NCBI RefSeq assembly: GCF_002252045.1
Contig: NZ_NEFF01000006.1
Location: forward strand, 35,052 to 99,051
DNA from: Ignatzschineria sp. F8392
Lineage (GTDB): Bacteria; Pseudomonadota; Gammaproteobacteria; Cardiobacteriales; Wohlfahrtiimonadaceae
Direction: 5' to 3'
DNA: 64,000 nucleotides
In this document: positions 20,464 to 30,604 of the stretch, in pieces
Layout of the letters: every line of letters starts with the position of its first letter
How positions within the stretch are numbered: the first letter of the stretch is position 1
Notes under the pieces: generated by a model
Databases searched by the model: none
The model's input: only the letters and a program-made list of their open reading frames with translations
Told to the model about the DNA's origin: nothing
Translations under genes and position numbers: made by a program

Positions 20464-21083
20464 AAATCTCCTTATTAGGTAGATATTCCATAATGAACTC
20501 ACGAATTGCTTCTAAGGTATTACTCCTCATTAGGGAAGTTCATTCAAATACCTATCTGTTGGAAATATCAGTCGCAAACCCTAAAAAGCCTCTGATATTA
20601 TTCAATAAGATTCAATAAAGTTTAAAAAATTGAAAATCTTAATCTGAAAATAGAATAGCGAGGCTCGATTTCTATTTGTAATTAATATTTTCTCTATAAA
20701 GATCGCATCTCATTAAAAATATTAATTAGATATAAAATCTCATTACTGTATAAGCCTCCTCTCTTTAAGGTGCAAGAATGCTCCTTTTCAATGCTTCAAA
20801 TAGAGCTAACACTATACCTTCTCCCCCTATTGATCATTTTTTGTGATGAATAAATGAGAAAAACTCCTATTTATGCCAAAATTTATCATCAAAAGTGATA
20901 TTGACAGTTAACCAATTACTACATATGCCTAACATTTAGACAGAAGTATACTCATTTTAGATCTCAGATCATTTCTTTTAGTAAAACACCCTTAACTTTT
21001 ATATGAGTTATATAATGACTAAAATCCTGGTATTATAAAATCACTAAAAAAATCTCCAATTCTATGATAGGACACATCGAATA
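20464..21083. other. AT-rich boundary upstream of the methyltransferase-ATPase pair
   Basis: About 620 bases without a gene. Base composition falls sharply toward 21000, marking the left edge of an acquired segment. No direct repeat, tRNA or integrase could be seen at the boundary. The promoter of the methyltransferase operon must lie here but was not identified with confidence. Confidence 0.5.
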
Positions 21084-22337
21084 TTGACTACTTTTAATTT
21101 CTTAGACTTATTTGCTGGAGCTGGGGGCTTATCAGAAGGATTTATACAAGCAGGATATACTCCAATAGCTCATATAGAAAAAGAAAAAGCAGCATGCTAT
21201 ACCTTGAAAACAAGGAATGCTTATTATTTTTTTAAAAAAGAAAATAAGCTTGATATCTATTATTCATATCTTCGAGGAGAAATTTCACGGGAGACATTAT
21301 ATAACCATGTTCCAAAATCAGAATTTGATTCTGTTATTTGCAAAGCTATTTCTCAAGAAAATCGCCAAATTATTTTTAAGAAAATAGATAAGCTATTAGA
21401 AGGGAAAAAATTAGATTTGATAGTAGGAGGCCCACCCTGCCAAGCCTACTCTTTAATAGGCCGATCGAGTGATAAAAATAAAATGCTTGGCGACGATAGA
21501 AATTATCTATATTTAGAATATGTAGAGTTTTTAAAAAGATACCAACCAAAATTTTTTGTTTTTGAGAATGTTACAGGCTTGCTATCTGCTAAGGATATTG
21601 ATGGGAAAAAGCATTTTGACAAAATGTTAAGCTCATTTAAGGAAGCGGGTTATAGCGCAAAAGCCTATACATTTAATGCTTCTGATTATGGCGTTCCACA
21701 AAATCGCAAAAGAATCATTATTATTGGTTCCCTATTTCAGAATGTAATTGATTTTTCGTTAGCAAAATCCAATCACTCAAACACAGTTCATGATTTTATT
21801 TTAGATCTCCCTGATTTAAAAGCGGGTACTGGAAAAATTTTTGCAGTACCTAAAATACAAGAGAACCCATTATTAAAGAAGCTAAATATTTGCGATATAC
21901 CCTATATTACATTTCATCAAGCTAGACCTCATAACGAAAGAGATTTAGAAATTTACAAATTAGTTGTTGAAAACTGGAATAAATATTCTGAAAGATTAAA
22001 ATATAATGAATTACCTAAAAGATTAATTAATCATAATAATTTAAAATCATTTTTGGATAGATTTAAGGTTGTAGTGGCAAATCAACCTTCTCATACTATT
22101 GTTGCACATATATCAAAGGATGGTCACTATTACATTCATCCTGATATTACACAAAATCGATCATTAACTGTCCGAGAAGTTGCTAGATTACAAACATTTC
22201 CCGATAGTTATTTCTTTGAAAGTGAAAGTGGAAAACCGGCTAGAACAGCTGCATATACACAAGTTGGTAATGCTGTACCGGTTCTATTGGCTAAAAAAAT
22301 AGCATGTAAACTAAAAGTGATTCTGGAGTCTATATAA
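21084..22337 (+). CDS. DNA (cytosine-5) methyltransferase
   Basis: All core motifs of C5 methyltransferases are in order: motif I FAGAGG at 10-15, motif IV GGPPCQ at 115-120 with catalytic Cys119, motif VI FENV at 160-163, motif VIII QNRKR at 206-210, motif IX REVARLQTFPDSY and motif X QVGNAVP. The target recognition region lies between about 220 and 330; its specificity cannot be read. The start appears to be a TTG at 21084, as no ATG lies near the conserved N-terminus. It is strongly AT-rich and its stop is directly followed by the ATG of a GHKL ATPase gene. No restriction endonuclease gene is adjacent, so it is either part of an ATPase-linked system or a relict. Confidence 0.92.
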   Translation: MTTFNFLDLFAGAGGLSEGFIQAGYTPIAHIEKEKAACYTLKTRNAYYFFKKENKLDIYYSYLRGEISRETLYNHVPKSEFDSVICKAISQENRQIIFKKIDKLLEGKKLDLIVGGPPCQAYSLIGRSSDKNKMLGDDRNYLYLEYVEFLKRYQPKFFVFENVTGLLSAKDIDGKKHFDKMLSSFKEAGYSAKAYTFNASDYGVPQNRKRIIIIGSLFQNVIDFSLAKSNHSNTVHDFILDLPDLKAGTGKIFAVPKIQENPLLKKLNICDIPYITFHQARPHNERDLEIYKLVVENWNKYSERLKYNELPKRLINHNNLKSFLDRFKVVVANQPSHTIVAHISKDGHYYIHPDITQNRSLTVREVARLQTFPDSYFFESESGKPARTAAYTQVGNAVPVLLAKKIACKLKVILESI

Positions 22338-24386
22338 ATGAAAATATCACCTAAATTAATACAAAATATACTCGGTGAAGAAAGTATTTCTAATAGTGTT
22401 ATTGTTTTATCTGAAATTATAAAAAATGCTTACGAATCCGGAGCTAATGAAATTATTATAGATTTATCCAATAAGGATCATATTAAAATTCAAGATAATG
22501 GTTCTGGATTAAATCCGGAGGAGCTATATCAAGCTTGGAATGTAATCGGCGATTCAAAGAAAGCGAATAATCCAAATGCTCTGGGAGGAAAAGGCATTGG
22601 TAGATTTACTTTATTCTATATAGCCAATACCATTCAGGTATACACAAAAACAAAAAATAGTCAGGCCGTATATTTTCTAGAAATAACTAACGATGAACTA
22701 TCCCAAACTGAAGACTTAAATGAACTTGAACTATCAGTCAAAGTAGCAGATATCGATTTCCCTTATGAAAGCGGAACGCTATATTATCTCTATGGTATAG
22801 ACCTAGAAGCAATATCATATACAATGATTTACTACGATATAGCACCTATATTACAACCTTTTAAAAAATACCCTATAGATATTAAAATTCTTTATCCCAA
22901 ATCAAGTAAAGAAATCATTATAAGAAATGATGAAAACTATCATTTAAATCATTTAAAACCTGAATTTTCAATCAATTATGCCCCTTTTTCTATAAAGGCA
23001 ATATTTGAAAATGGTGAATTTCATGAAATAACATATAGTGTAAAACAAATTTATGATAAAGAGCACTTTATAGTCGATAGGGCTGCAACAAAAACTCAAC
23101 TCGCTGATTTAAATGACAGAGTTCTTGAACAAGGTAAAAAACCTAGAGAAGGAATAAATCTAACTAAAGACGATTATAAAATTTTAAATAAAATTTATTT
23201 TAACTTTTATAATTACTATTTCTCAAAACAATTCATTGATAAAAAAGATAAAAAAAAGATACAGGATAACTTCTTAAATGCCTATACAGGTGTGAATATA
23301 TATCGAGGTGGATTTAAGATTTATGGCCATGGCAGAGAAGATTGGTTAAATTTATCAGCCCAACAATCCCAACAAACAAAATTAATCTATAATGAAATAA
23401 TCTTTGGCCTTGTAGAGCTCGACCCAAGCAGTAAAAACACATTAAGAGAAGTAAGTAGTAGAGAAAAACTATTTAATAATAATTCATATAAAGCTCTAAA
23501 AATAATAACAAATGAATTAGTTCGTTTTTTTGCTCTAGAAGTTAGAGAAAAGTATAAGAAAGATCTGCTTTCTAAAAAAGACTGGGAAGCCCAACAAAAA
23601 GTTAAAACTCTAACTGATACATCTTCGAGTGATACACCTTCGAGTGGTACGTCTTCGAGTGATACAGCTTCGAGTGATACATCTTCAAGTGATACAGCTT
23701 CAAGTGATACAGCTTCGAGTGATACAGCTTCGAGTGATACAGCTTCGAGTGATACAGCTTCAAGTGATACAGCTTCAAGTGGTACATCTTCGAATGATAC
23801 ATCTTCGAATGATGAGGCTTCACGTAGCGAAAGCTCTTCGAAAGGGGGGCTTCCTATTGATAGAAATGAAAATCTAATCAAACGATCTATTTTGAAAGAT
23901 AATACTTCGATCTCTTCATCTAAGTACTGGAATAATTTAATAGAGCAAATTAATTACTTATCTCAATTAAAAAAAAAGGACTATACAGAACTAATTACTT
24001 CGGCAATACGCCAAGTCTTAGAGAGTTATATTCATCTAGTATATGACCATAGTAATTTTCCTTACGATCCTAGCAAACAGAATTCCCTCGAGAAAAAAGT
24101 TGAAAATATTTTTAAAGTATTAAGACAAAATGACAATGGTATTGTGACTCATATTGCAAAAAATAATGATTTAAAATCTGCATTTCGTTCTTTTAACTCT
24201 ATAAGTAATCTATTAAGATCAGATTATACTGAAATAAACCTCGAAGCTCTTATTAACAAGACAAATATTACTGCCCACTCAGGCTCACAATTTACAAGCA
24301 TTTCAGCAGAAGAATATCAAAAAATTTGCAATATATTAGACTTATTATATCTTTTTAAAATAAGTTACCAGTATACTAAAAAATAG
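22338..24386 (+). CDS. MutL/MORC-like GHKL ATPase with a Ser/Thr/Asp repeat linker
   Basis: The N-terminus is a GHKL ATPase: the N box EIIKNAYESGA (residues 26-36), the G1 box DNGSGL (53-58) and the G2 box GGKGIGR (83-89). After a second domain comes VNIYRGGFKIYGHGREDWL and then REVSSREKLFNNN, resembling bacterial MORC/MutL-type ATPases. Residues about 427-496 are 14 copies of a five-residue DTASS-type repeat. The C-terminal 150 residues are helical with no firm family match. Bacterial MORC-like ATPases are known from restriction-modification neighbourhoods, and this gene starts on the base after the methyltransferase stop. A DNA-remodelling or defence role is inference. It is AT-rich and ends 32 bases before the metH stop. 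Confidence 0.8.
   Translation: MKISPKLIQNILGEESISNSVIVLSEIIKNAYESGANEIIIDLSNKDHIKIQDNGSGLNPEELYQAWNVIGDSKKANNPNALGGKGIGRFTLFYIANTIQVYTKTKNSQAVYFLEITNDELSQTEDLNELELSVKVADIDFPYESGTLYYLYGIDLEAISYTMIYYDIAPILQPFKKYPIDIKILYPKSSKEIIIRNDENYHLNHLKPEFSINYAPFSIKAIFENGEFHEITYSVKQIYDKEHFIVDRAATKTQLADLNDRVLEQGKKPREGINLTKDDYKILNKIYFNFYNYYFSKQFIDKKDKKKIQDNFLNAYTGVNIYRGGFKIYGHGREDWLNLSAQQSQQTKLIYNEIIFGLVELDPSSKNTLREVSSREKLFNNNSYKALKIITNELVRFFALEVREKYKKDLLSKKDWEAQQKVKTLTDTSSSDTPSSGTSSSDTASSDTSSSDTASSDTASSDTASSDTASSDTASSDTASSGTSSNDTSSNDEASRSESSSKGGLPIDRNENLIKRSILKDNTSISSSKYWNNLIEQINYLSQLKKKDYTELITSAIRQVLESYIHLVYDHSNFPYDPSKQNSLEKKVENIFKVLRQNDNGIVTHIAKNNDLKSAFRSFNSISNLLRSDYTEINLEALINKTNITAHSGSQFTSISAEEYQKICNILDLLYLFKISYQYTKK
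23616..23825 (+). repeat. 15-bp in-frame tandem repeat (14 units)
   Basis: The consensus unit is GATACAGCTTCGAGT. Units 4 and 7-9 are identical; others differ by one to three bases, and the last unit is degenerate. Because 15 is a multiple of three, copy-number change would lengthen or shorten the protein linker without a frameshift. Long frames on other strands and frames in this region are artefacts of the repeat. Confidence 0.95.
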
Positions 24387-24418
24387 AGCCCCCTCTACTT
24401 TTTATAAAATTTCGATTT

Positions 24419-27400
24419 CTACTCCTCCGGTTCATATCCCAAATTGGGTGCGAGCCATTTTTCTGCTTCTTTCAGATCCCAACCTTTGCGCGTAGCATAA
24501 TCTTCAACCTGATCACGACCAATTTTGCCCACCCCAAAGTAGTGGGCTTCGGGATGAGCAAAGTACCACCCGGAAACAGCTGCTTGTGGATACATAGCAA
24601 AACTATCAGTAATTGCGAGACCGATACGCTGATCAGGATTGAGAAGGCGCCAGAGTGTAGCTTTCTCCGTATGTTCTGGACAGGCTGGATATCCCGGCGC
24701 CGGGCGAATGCCGCGATACTCTTCTCGAATCAGCGCTTCATTATCAAGCATTTCATCTTTCGCATATCCCCAATACTCTTTACGCACCCGTTTATGGAGA
24801 TACTCCGCTAAGCTTTCGGCAAGACGATCGGCAAGCGCTTTGAGCATAATCGCACTATAATCATCATGATCAGCTTCAAATGCCTCAATATAGGGTTCAA
24901 TGCCGATACCTGCCGTACAGGCAAATGCGCCGATATAATCCTCTTCACCGATAAAATCAGCAAGAGAGCGATTTGGCATCTCATTGGGTCGCTCTGTCTG
25001 TTGACGCAGATGATGCAAACGTGCAAGTTCTTCTGTACGAGTATCATCTGTAAATAAAACTGTACTTTCACCTGCATTTTTTGCAGGAAATAGTCCGACA
25101 ACAGCTTTCGCTGTTAGCCACTTCTCCTCGATAATTTTTGCCAACATCTTCTCTGCGTCTTGATAGACTTTTGTCGCTTCTTCCCCAATAATTTCATCTT
25201 CTAATAATTTTGGGAACTTCCCACGCAACTGCCAGGAAGCGAAAAAGGGGGTCCAATCGATCGTCGCCAAAAGATCCTCGAGCGGCACTTCAAACTCATG
25301 AATCCCCATCTTCTCCGGTTTTACAATATGATCAAATCTTAATTTTAAACGGTTATTGACCGCCTCTTGAAAGGGGATCAGCTTAATATCGCGCTGTCTT
25401 TCGAGGTACGCTGTACGGCGCTTTGCATAATCCTCTTTCACATCCTGCATAAATTGATCGCGCAGCTCCGGGCTAATCAGAGATTGCGCTACCCCAACAG
25501 AGCGGGAAGCATCACGCACATGAACAACGGTATGGCTATATTGTGGTGCAATCCGAACTGCCGTATGCGCTAGCGAAGTTGTTGCCCCACCAATCATGAT
25601 GGGAATATCTAAGCCGCGCCGCTCCATCTCTTTAGTAAAACCCACCATCTCCTCAAGCGAAGGCGTAATTAAACCGGAGAGTCCAATCACATCCACCTGC
25701 TCTTCAAGTGCTTTCGCAATAATCGCCGGGGTTGGAATCATCACCCCCATATCGATCACCTCAAAGTTATTACATTGCAATACAACACCGACAATATTCT
25801 TCCCAATATCGTGAACATCACCCTTTACTGTCGCCATCAAAATCTTGCCATTTGACTGACTCATATCGCCAAACTTTCTCTTCTCCTCCTCAATAAAGGG
25901 GATCAAGTAAGCTACCGCACGCTTCATCACTCGCGCTGATTTGACCACTTGGGGCAGGAACATCTTTCCTTCACCAAAAAGATCTCCCACCACATTCATA
26001 CCGGTCATTAAGGGGCCTTCAATCACCTCAATCGGCCGTGAAAAACTTTGTCGTGCAAGTTCAGTATCCTCTTCAATATAGCTATCAACGCCATTGACTA
26101 AGGCATAGGTTAATCGCTCACCGACCGGCAACTCACGCCATTCGAGATTCTCCTCTTTACGAGTAGCGCCCTCCCCTTGATATTTCTGTGCTAGCTCTAA
26201 AAGGCGTTCGCTCGCTTCAGGATCTCGATCAAATAGCACATCTTCAATCCCTTCTCGTAACTCTTCGGGGATATCCTCATAGATCGCAAGCTGACCAGCA
26301 TTAACAATCCCCATCGATAATCCCCGCGCAATTGCATGATAGAGAAAGACCGCATGAATCGCCTCACGTACTAGATTGTTCCCTCTAAAAGAGAAGGAGA
26401 CATTAGAGATCCCCCCTGAGATATGGACATAGGGGAGATTTTTCCGAATCCATCCCGTCGCTTCCAAAAAATCTAACCCATAACGATTATGTTCTGAAAT
26501 GCCCGTTGCAATCGCAAAGACATTGGGGTCGAAGATAATATCCTCTGCCGGAAAGTTGACCTCATTGACCAAAATATCATACGCTTTTGAGCAGATCTCA
26601 ATCCGGCGTTCTAAATTATCCGCCTGCCCTGCCTCATCAAATGCCATCACCACAATGGCAGCGCCATATTTTTTCGCCAGTTTTGCCTGCGCAATAAATT
26701 GCGCAACCCCCTCTTTCATCGAGATTGAATTAACAATTCCTTTCCCTTGAATGCACTTAAGCCCCGCTTCTAAGATCTCCCACTTTGAGGAGTCGATCAT
26801 AATGGGCACTTTAGAGATATCGGGCTCTGAAGCAATAAGATTGAGGAAGGTGACCATCTCCTTTTTAGAGTCGAGCATCCCCTCATCCATATTGATATCG
26901 ATAATCTGCGCCCCATTTTCCACCTGGTCTCGCGCTACTTCTAACGCTTCTGCATAATTCTTCTCTTTAATTAAGCGCTTAAAGCGGAGAGAACCTGTAA
27001 TATTTGTACGCTCCCCCACATTAGCAAAGAGCGATTCCCCAATCGTTAAATTACACGCCTCAAGTCCTGATAATCGTAACGATTTAGGTTTCTCTTTTAC
27101 AATGCGAGGCGCTACATTCTTCATCTTTTCAGCAATCTTAGCGATATGTTCCGGCGTTGTTCCACAGCAACCCCCAACAATATTGAGAAATCCAGAAGAA
27201 GCCCACTCGGCCATCTCTTCCGCCATCGCATCAGCACCGAGATCATACTCACCAAAAGCATTGGGAAGACCGGCATTTGCATGGGCTGAGAGGTAAAATT
27301 CAGAAATTTGGGAGAGCTCTGCAACATAGTTACGCAAGAGATCAGGCCCTAGCGCGCAGTTGAGTCCGATCGAAAAGGGACGAACATGACGTAAGGAGTT

Positions 27401-28087
27401 GTAGAAAGCTTCAGTTGTCTGTCCGGAGAGCGTTCGACCGGAGGCATCGGTGATTGTGCCGGAGATCATTACCGGAAGGCGGATCCCCGCCTCTTCAAAG
27501 AAAGTCTCAATGGCAAAGAGCGCCGCTTTAGCGTTGAGGGTATCGAAGATGGTCTCCACCATCAAAATATCAGCACCACCGGCGACCAATCCCGAGATCG
27601 CTTCTAAATATCCTGTAACTAATTGATCGAAAGAGGTATTTCGAAAGCCAGGATCATTCACATCAGGAGAGATCGAAGCAGTCTTACTCGTAGGGCCTAA
27701 TACTCCGACGACAAAACGGGGCTTTTCTGCCGTGCTATAACGTTCACAAGCTCGTTTGGCTAACTTAGCTGCTTCATAATTGATCTCATAAACAAAAGCT
27801 TCCATCCCATAATCTGCCATCGACATTTTAGTAGCATTGAAGGTATTGGTCTCAATAAGATCGGCACCCGCGGCTAAATAAGCTTCATGAATCTCAAGAA
27901 TCATATCGGGTTGCGTGAGGACTAGGAGATCATTATTCCCCTTAAGGTCTCGCTCCCAATCGGCAAAACGTTCCCCACGAAAATCATGCTCCTCCAATTG
28001 CCGCTTCTGAATCATCGTTCCCATTGCCCCATCTAAAATTAAGATCCGTTGCTGGGCGATTTTCTGAAGTTGCTGTTCGATAGCCAT
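24419..28087 (-). CDS. metH: Cobalamin-dependent methionine synthase MetH
   Basis: The enzyme transfers a methyl group from 5-methyltetrahydrofolate to homocysteine through cobalamin. The domains are in the standard order: homocysteine-binding ([10 protein letters not shown] near the start, GLNCALGPD, and zinc-ligand [10 protein letters not shown] near residue 310), pterin-binding, cobalamin-binding with [10 protein letters not shown] (the His ligand of cobalt), and the reactivation domain with [15 protein letters not shown]. The start at 28087 follows GAGAGGAG at 10 bases, giving 1222 residues; the longer frame to 28120 is unlikely. Its upstream neighbour is cut off by a terminator, so metH has its own leader, in which no SAM aptamer was recognised. 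Confidence 0.96.
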   Translation of the reverse strand: MAIEQQLQKIAQQRILILDGAMGTMIQKRQLEEHDFRGERFADWERDLKGNNDLLVLTQPDMILEIHEAYLAAGADLIETNTFNATKMSMADYGMEAFVYEINYEAAKLAKRACERYSTAEKPRFVVGVLGPTSKTASISPDVNDPGFRNTSFDQLVTGYLEAISGLVAGGADILMVETIFDTLNAKAALFAIETFFEEAGIRLPVMISGTITDASGRTLSGQTTEAFYNSLRHVRPFSIGLNCALGPDLLRNYVAELSQISEFYLSAHANAGLPNAFGEYDLGADAMAEEMAEWASSGFLNIVGGCCGTTPEHIAKIAEKMKNVAPRIVKEKPKSLRLSGLEACNLTIGESLFANVGERTNITGSLRFKRLIKEKNYAEALEVARDQVENGAQIIDINMDEGMLDSKKEMVTFLNLIASEPDISKVPIMIDSSKWEILEAGLKCIQGKGIVNSISMKEGVAQFIAQAKLAKKYGAAIVVMAFDEAGQADNLERRIEICSKAYDILVNEVNFPAEDIIFDPNVFAIATGISEHNRYGLDFLEATGWIRKNLPYVHISGGISNVSFSFRGNNLVREAIHAVFLYHAIARGLSMGIVNAGQLAIYEDIPEELREGIEDVLFDRDPEASERLLELAQKYQGEGATRKEENLEWRELPVGERLTYALVNGVDSYIEEDTELARQSFSRPIEVIEGPLMTGMNVVGDLFGEGKMFLPQVVKSARVMKRAVAYLIPFIEEEKRKFGDMSQSNGKILMATVKGDVHDIGKNIVGVVLQCNNFEVIDMGVMIPTPAIIAKALEEQVDVIGLSGLITPSLEEMVGFTKEMERRGLDIPIMIGGATTSLAHTAVRIAPQYSHTVVHVRDASRSVGVAQSLISPELRDQFMQDVKEDYAKRRTAYLERQRDIKLIPFQEAVNNRLKLRFDHIVKPEKMGIHEFEVPLEDLLATIDWTPFFASWQLRGKFPKLLEDEIIGEEATKVYQDAEKMLAKIIEEKWLTAKAVVGLFPAKNAGESTVLFTDDTRTEELARLHHLRQQTERPNEMPNRSLADFIGEEDYIGAFACTAGIGIEPYIEAFEADHDDYSAIMLKALADRLAESLAEYLHKRVRKEYWGYAKDEMLDNEALIREEYRGIRPAPGYPACPEHTEKATLWRLLNPDQRIGLAITDSFAMYPQAAVSGWYFAHPEAHYFGVGKIGRDQVEDYATRKGWDLKEAEKWLAPNLGYEPEE

Positions 28088-28443
28088 AAAATAGATACTC
28101 CTCTCTACCGGCAGACACAATCGCTGCCGTCATCAATAGTGGTTACTTCGGTGACTGTAACTCTTGAAGCGATCTTAACTTGTAGCGCACTTAAAAAAAC
28201 GCCATTCTAATCGCATCTTGAGTCGGTCTAATAATCGTTCTAATTGTCGTTCTGATAGAGAGAGGAAGGAGGAGAAAAATAGAATCGACCATAATAGAAT
28301 CGGCCATAAAAAAGCGCTAACCGCAGACCGAATCTGCCATTAGCACTTCTCTATTAAGATAAGCCTATACGAGATCAACCGCTATAGCGCAACAGATCAA
28401 GCACCATAGCGGATAGAATCAACGATTAGATAGCAATCACACA
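28088..28443 (-). other. metH leader and intergenic region
   Basis: About 355 bases. The right part holds the terminator of the lipoprotein gene. The remaining 220 bases upstream of metH have no B12 or SAM riboswitch that I can recognise. Confidence 0.45.
28306..28347 (-). terminator. Intrinsic terminator between the lipoprotein gene and metH
   Basis: On the minus strand AAGTGCTAATGGCAGA and TCTGCGGTTAGCGCTT form a long stem with a short loop and are followed by a T run. Transcription from the SAM-I promoter upstream is therefore unlikely to reach metH. Confidence 0.85.
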
Positions 28444-28953
28444 TTAATCAGGAATATCGATCTTTCCAGAGATAGCGGGCTTCACAGCCTTACTATCGAT
28501 AATTAATGTGGGCTGTAATGATGGGTTAGCAGGATAATTTGATCCGCCCCACTTCATCACGACCTGCCCTTTCCCTTTACTATAAACGGAGAGATCAGAC
28601 CAACCATTTGAACGTGCTTCTAAGACATAGATCGGGGCATTCGCAACGGTCGATTTTGATGCTAATTTGTAACGACCATCCGCTAAACCTTCAAAGACAA
28701 GCAGTGTACAGCCTCCTGTTCCACACCACTCTTCCCCCTCAAGGAGGACTAAACCATCATCGATGCCATCTTGGTTAAGATCAGCATAAGCGACAGCATA
28801 GCTCGGCGCAGCCTCATTCGTGAATTTTTTGATAGCTGCTTCTAACTGCGGTGTTGCCACAACCTCTTCTAACTCAATAGAGCTCCCTGCTGTTTGACAT
28901 CCGGCTAAAAAAAGAGCGGAAAGTGCTACGGTTAATAGACCTTTTTTCATCAT
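28444..28953 (-). CDS. Uncharacterised lipoprotein under SAM-I riboswitch control
   Basis: The 169-residue product begins with a lipoprotein signal (MMKKGLLTVALSALFLAGC, lipobox LAGC with Cys19). The mature part contains a calcium-loop-like DLNQDGIDDGL at about 98-108 and two cysteines in EEWCGTGGC. I do not recognise the family; similar Asp-rich repeats occur in secreted FG-GAP or EF-hand-like proteins. The ATG follows GGGAG. A SAM-I riboswitch with its own promoter lies directly upstream and a terminator follows, so the gene is a single-gene unit of the methionine/SAM regulon. A role in periplasmic binding or sulfur metabolism is inference only. Confidence 0.85.
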   Translation of the reverse strand: MMKKGLLTVALSALFLAGCQTAGSSIELEEVVATPQLEAAIKKFTNEAAPSYAVAYADLNQDGIDDGLVLLEGEEWCGTGGCTLLVFEGLADGRYKLASKSTVANAPIYVLEARSNGWSDLSVYSKGKGQVVMKWGGSNYPANPSLQPTLIIDSKAVKPAISGKIDIPD

Positions 28954-28988
28954 AGTGACTCCCTTTGTTGTCCTGAGACTTCTGGTAT

Positions 28989-29019
28989 AAAAAAAGCTCT
29001 TCCTGGGTACAAGAAGAGC
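28989..29019 (-). terminator. SAM-I riboswitch expression-platform terminator (lipoprotein gene)
   Basis: GCTCTTC and GAAGAGC form the stem and seven T follow on the minus strand. The 5' arm (CTCTTCTT) can instead pair with AAGAAG of the aptamer's closing helix, giving an antiterminator. Confidence 0.85.
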
Positions 29020-29037
29020 ATCATTAACTGATTAATG

Positions 29038-29137
29038 CTTCTTATCTGCCAGACTCATCGATCTGTTGGACTTAGCACAAAAAGATTGGTGCTGAGACTT
29101 CATTGGGCCAATTCCCTCCATCTCTCTTAATAAGAAC
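29038..29137 (-). promoter_or_regulatory. SAM-I (S-box) riboswitch upstream of the lipoprotein gene
   Basis: On the minus strand the closing helix is TTCTTAT (29136-29130) with ATAAGAA (29045-29039). The S-box core follows in order: AAGAGAGATGGAGGGA, TGGCCCAATGAAG, CAGCACCAA and GTGCTAAGTCC. Binding of SAM would stabilise the closing helix, release the terminator arm and switch the gene off. The CCCGGCAACC segment is less canonical here than in the metF copy. Confidence 0.85.
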
Positions 29138-29146
29138 TACTCTTTC

Positions 29147-29176
29147 ACTATATCACTCAAAATTTAGAAATAGCAA
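29147..29176 (-). promoter_or_regulatory. Promoter of the SAM-I/lipoprotein unit
   Basis: TTGCTA (29176-29171) and TATAGT (29152-29147) lie 18 bases apart on the minus strand. The start point falls just before the aptamer. Confidence 0.6.
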
Positions 29177-29300
29177 AACAAAAACTTAAAATAGTGAAAA
29201 AAGAGGGATATAAAACGCCAGATTTCCACCATAAAATTAAGAAAATATTAAGATCTTGTTAAAAATTTATTAGAAACTTATTGAAAACTTACTTTTAAAT

Positions 29301-29330
29301 TTGCTTTTTATCGATCAATTCCTCTATAGT
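29301..29330 (+). promoter_or_regulatory. Promoter of metF
   Basis: TTGCTT (29301-29306) and TATAGT (29325-29330) are separated by 18 bases. The layout mirrors the divergent SAM-I promoter on the other strand. Confidence 0.6.
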
Positions 29331-29372
29331 GATGAGAACACGGTAATAGAAGCAACCATCTTCAATACCGAG

Positions 29373-29482
29373 ATCTTATCAAGAGTGGCGGAGGGAAAGG
29401 CCCTGTGATGCCCGGCAACCTGATGAAAATTAAGGTGCCAATTCCTTCGACCTATCTAGGGATAGTGATCGAAAGATAAGTT
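29373..29482 (+). promoter_or_regulatory. SAM-I (S-box) riboswitch upstream of metF
   Basis: The closing helix is CTTATC (29375-29380) with GATAAG (29475-29480). The conserved core is nearly canonical: AAGAGTGGCGGAGGGA, GGCCC, GTGATGCCCGGCAACC (kink-turn and pseudoknot region) and AAGGTGCCAATTCC. It precedes a terminator and metF, so high SAM should reduce methyltetrahydrofolate production. Confidence 0.95.
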
Positions 29483-29490
29483 TGCGTAAT

Positions 29491-29527
29491 GCCAACACTT
29501 GATGAGAACGAGTGCTGGCTTTTTTTA
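29491..29527 (+). terminator. SAM-I riboswitch terminator (metF leader)
   Basis: GCCAACACT and AGTGCTGGC pair with one internal A-C mismatch and are followed by seven T. Confidence 0.88.
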
Positions 29528-29605
29528 TGCCAGTTCGAAAATGGAAAGACCATTCAGTCACCGAATCACCCCCCCAATCACCATTAATCGACAGAGGATA
29601 AATAG

Positions 29606-30502
<897 letters not shown>

Positions 30503-30566
30503 TCTTAAGCGCTCTTGTTAGTTGCTCTTTACTGGATTGAGACGATTTACGACTCCTGACCGATTG

Positions 30567-30582
30567 AGTTTCATGTGAAACA
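30567..30582 (+). promoter_or_regulatory. parS-like palindrome
   Basis: AGTTTCATGTGAAACA matches the ParB site TGTTTCACGTGAAACA at 14 of 16 positions. It lies between the convergent metF and lldD genes. Whether it binds ParB is unknown. Confidence 0.3.
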
Positions 30583-30604
30583 TTAAAAGAGAGGCTACAG
30601 AGAT

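Noticed and set aside
23387..23881. Long minus-strand frame opposite the ATPase gene, and two further frames over the repeat
   Set aside because: They exist only because the 15-bp repeat is open in several frames. The plus-strand GHKL protein is clearly the real product.
28088..28305. B12 or SAM riboswitch directly before metH
   Set aside because: None of the conserved blocks of either class could be found in the leader.
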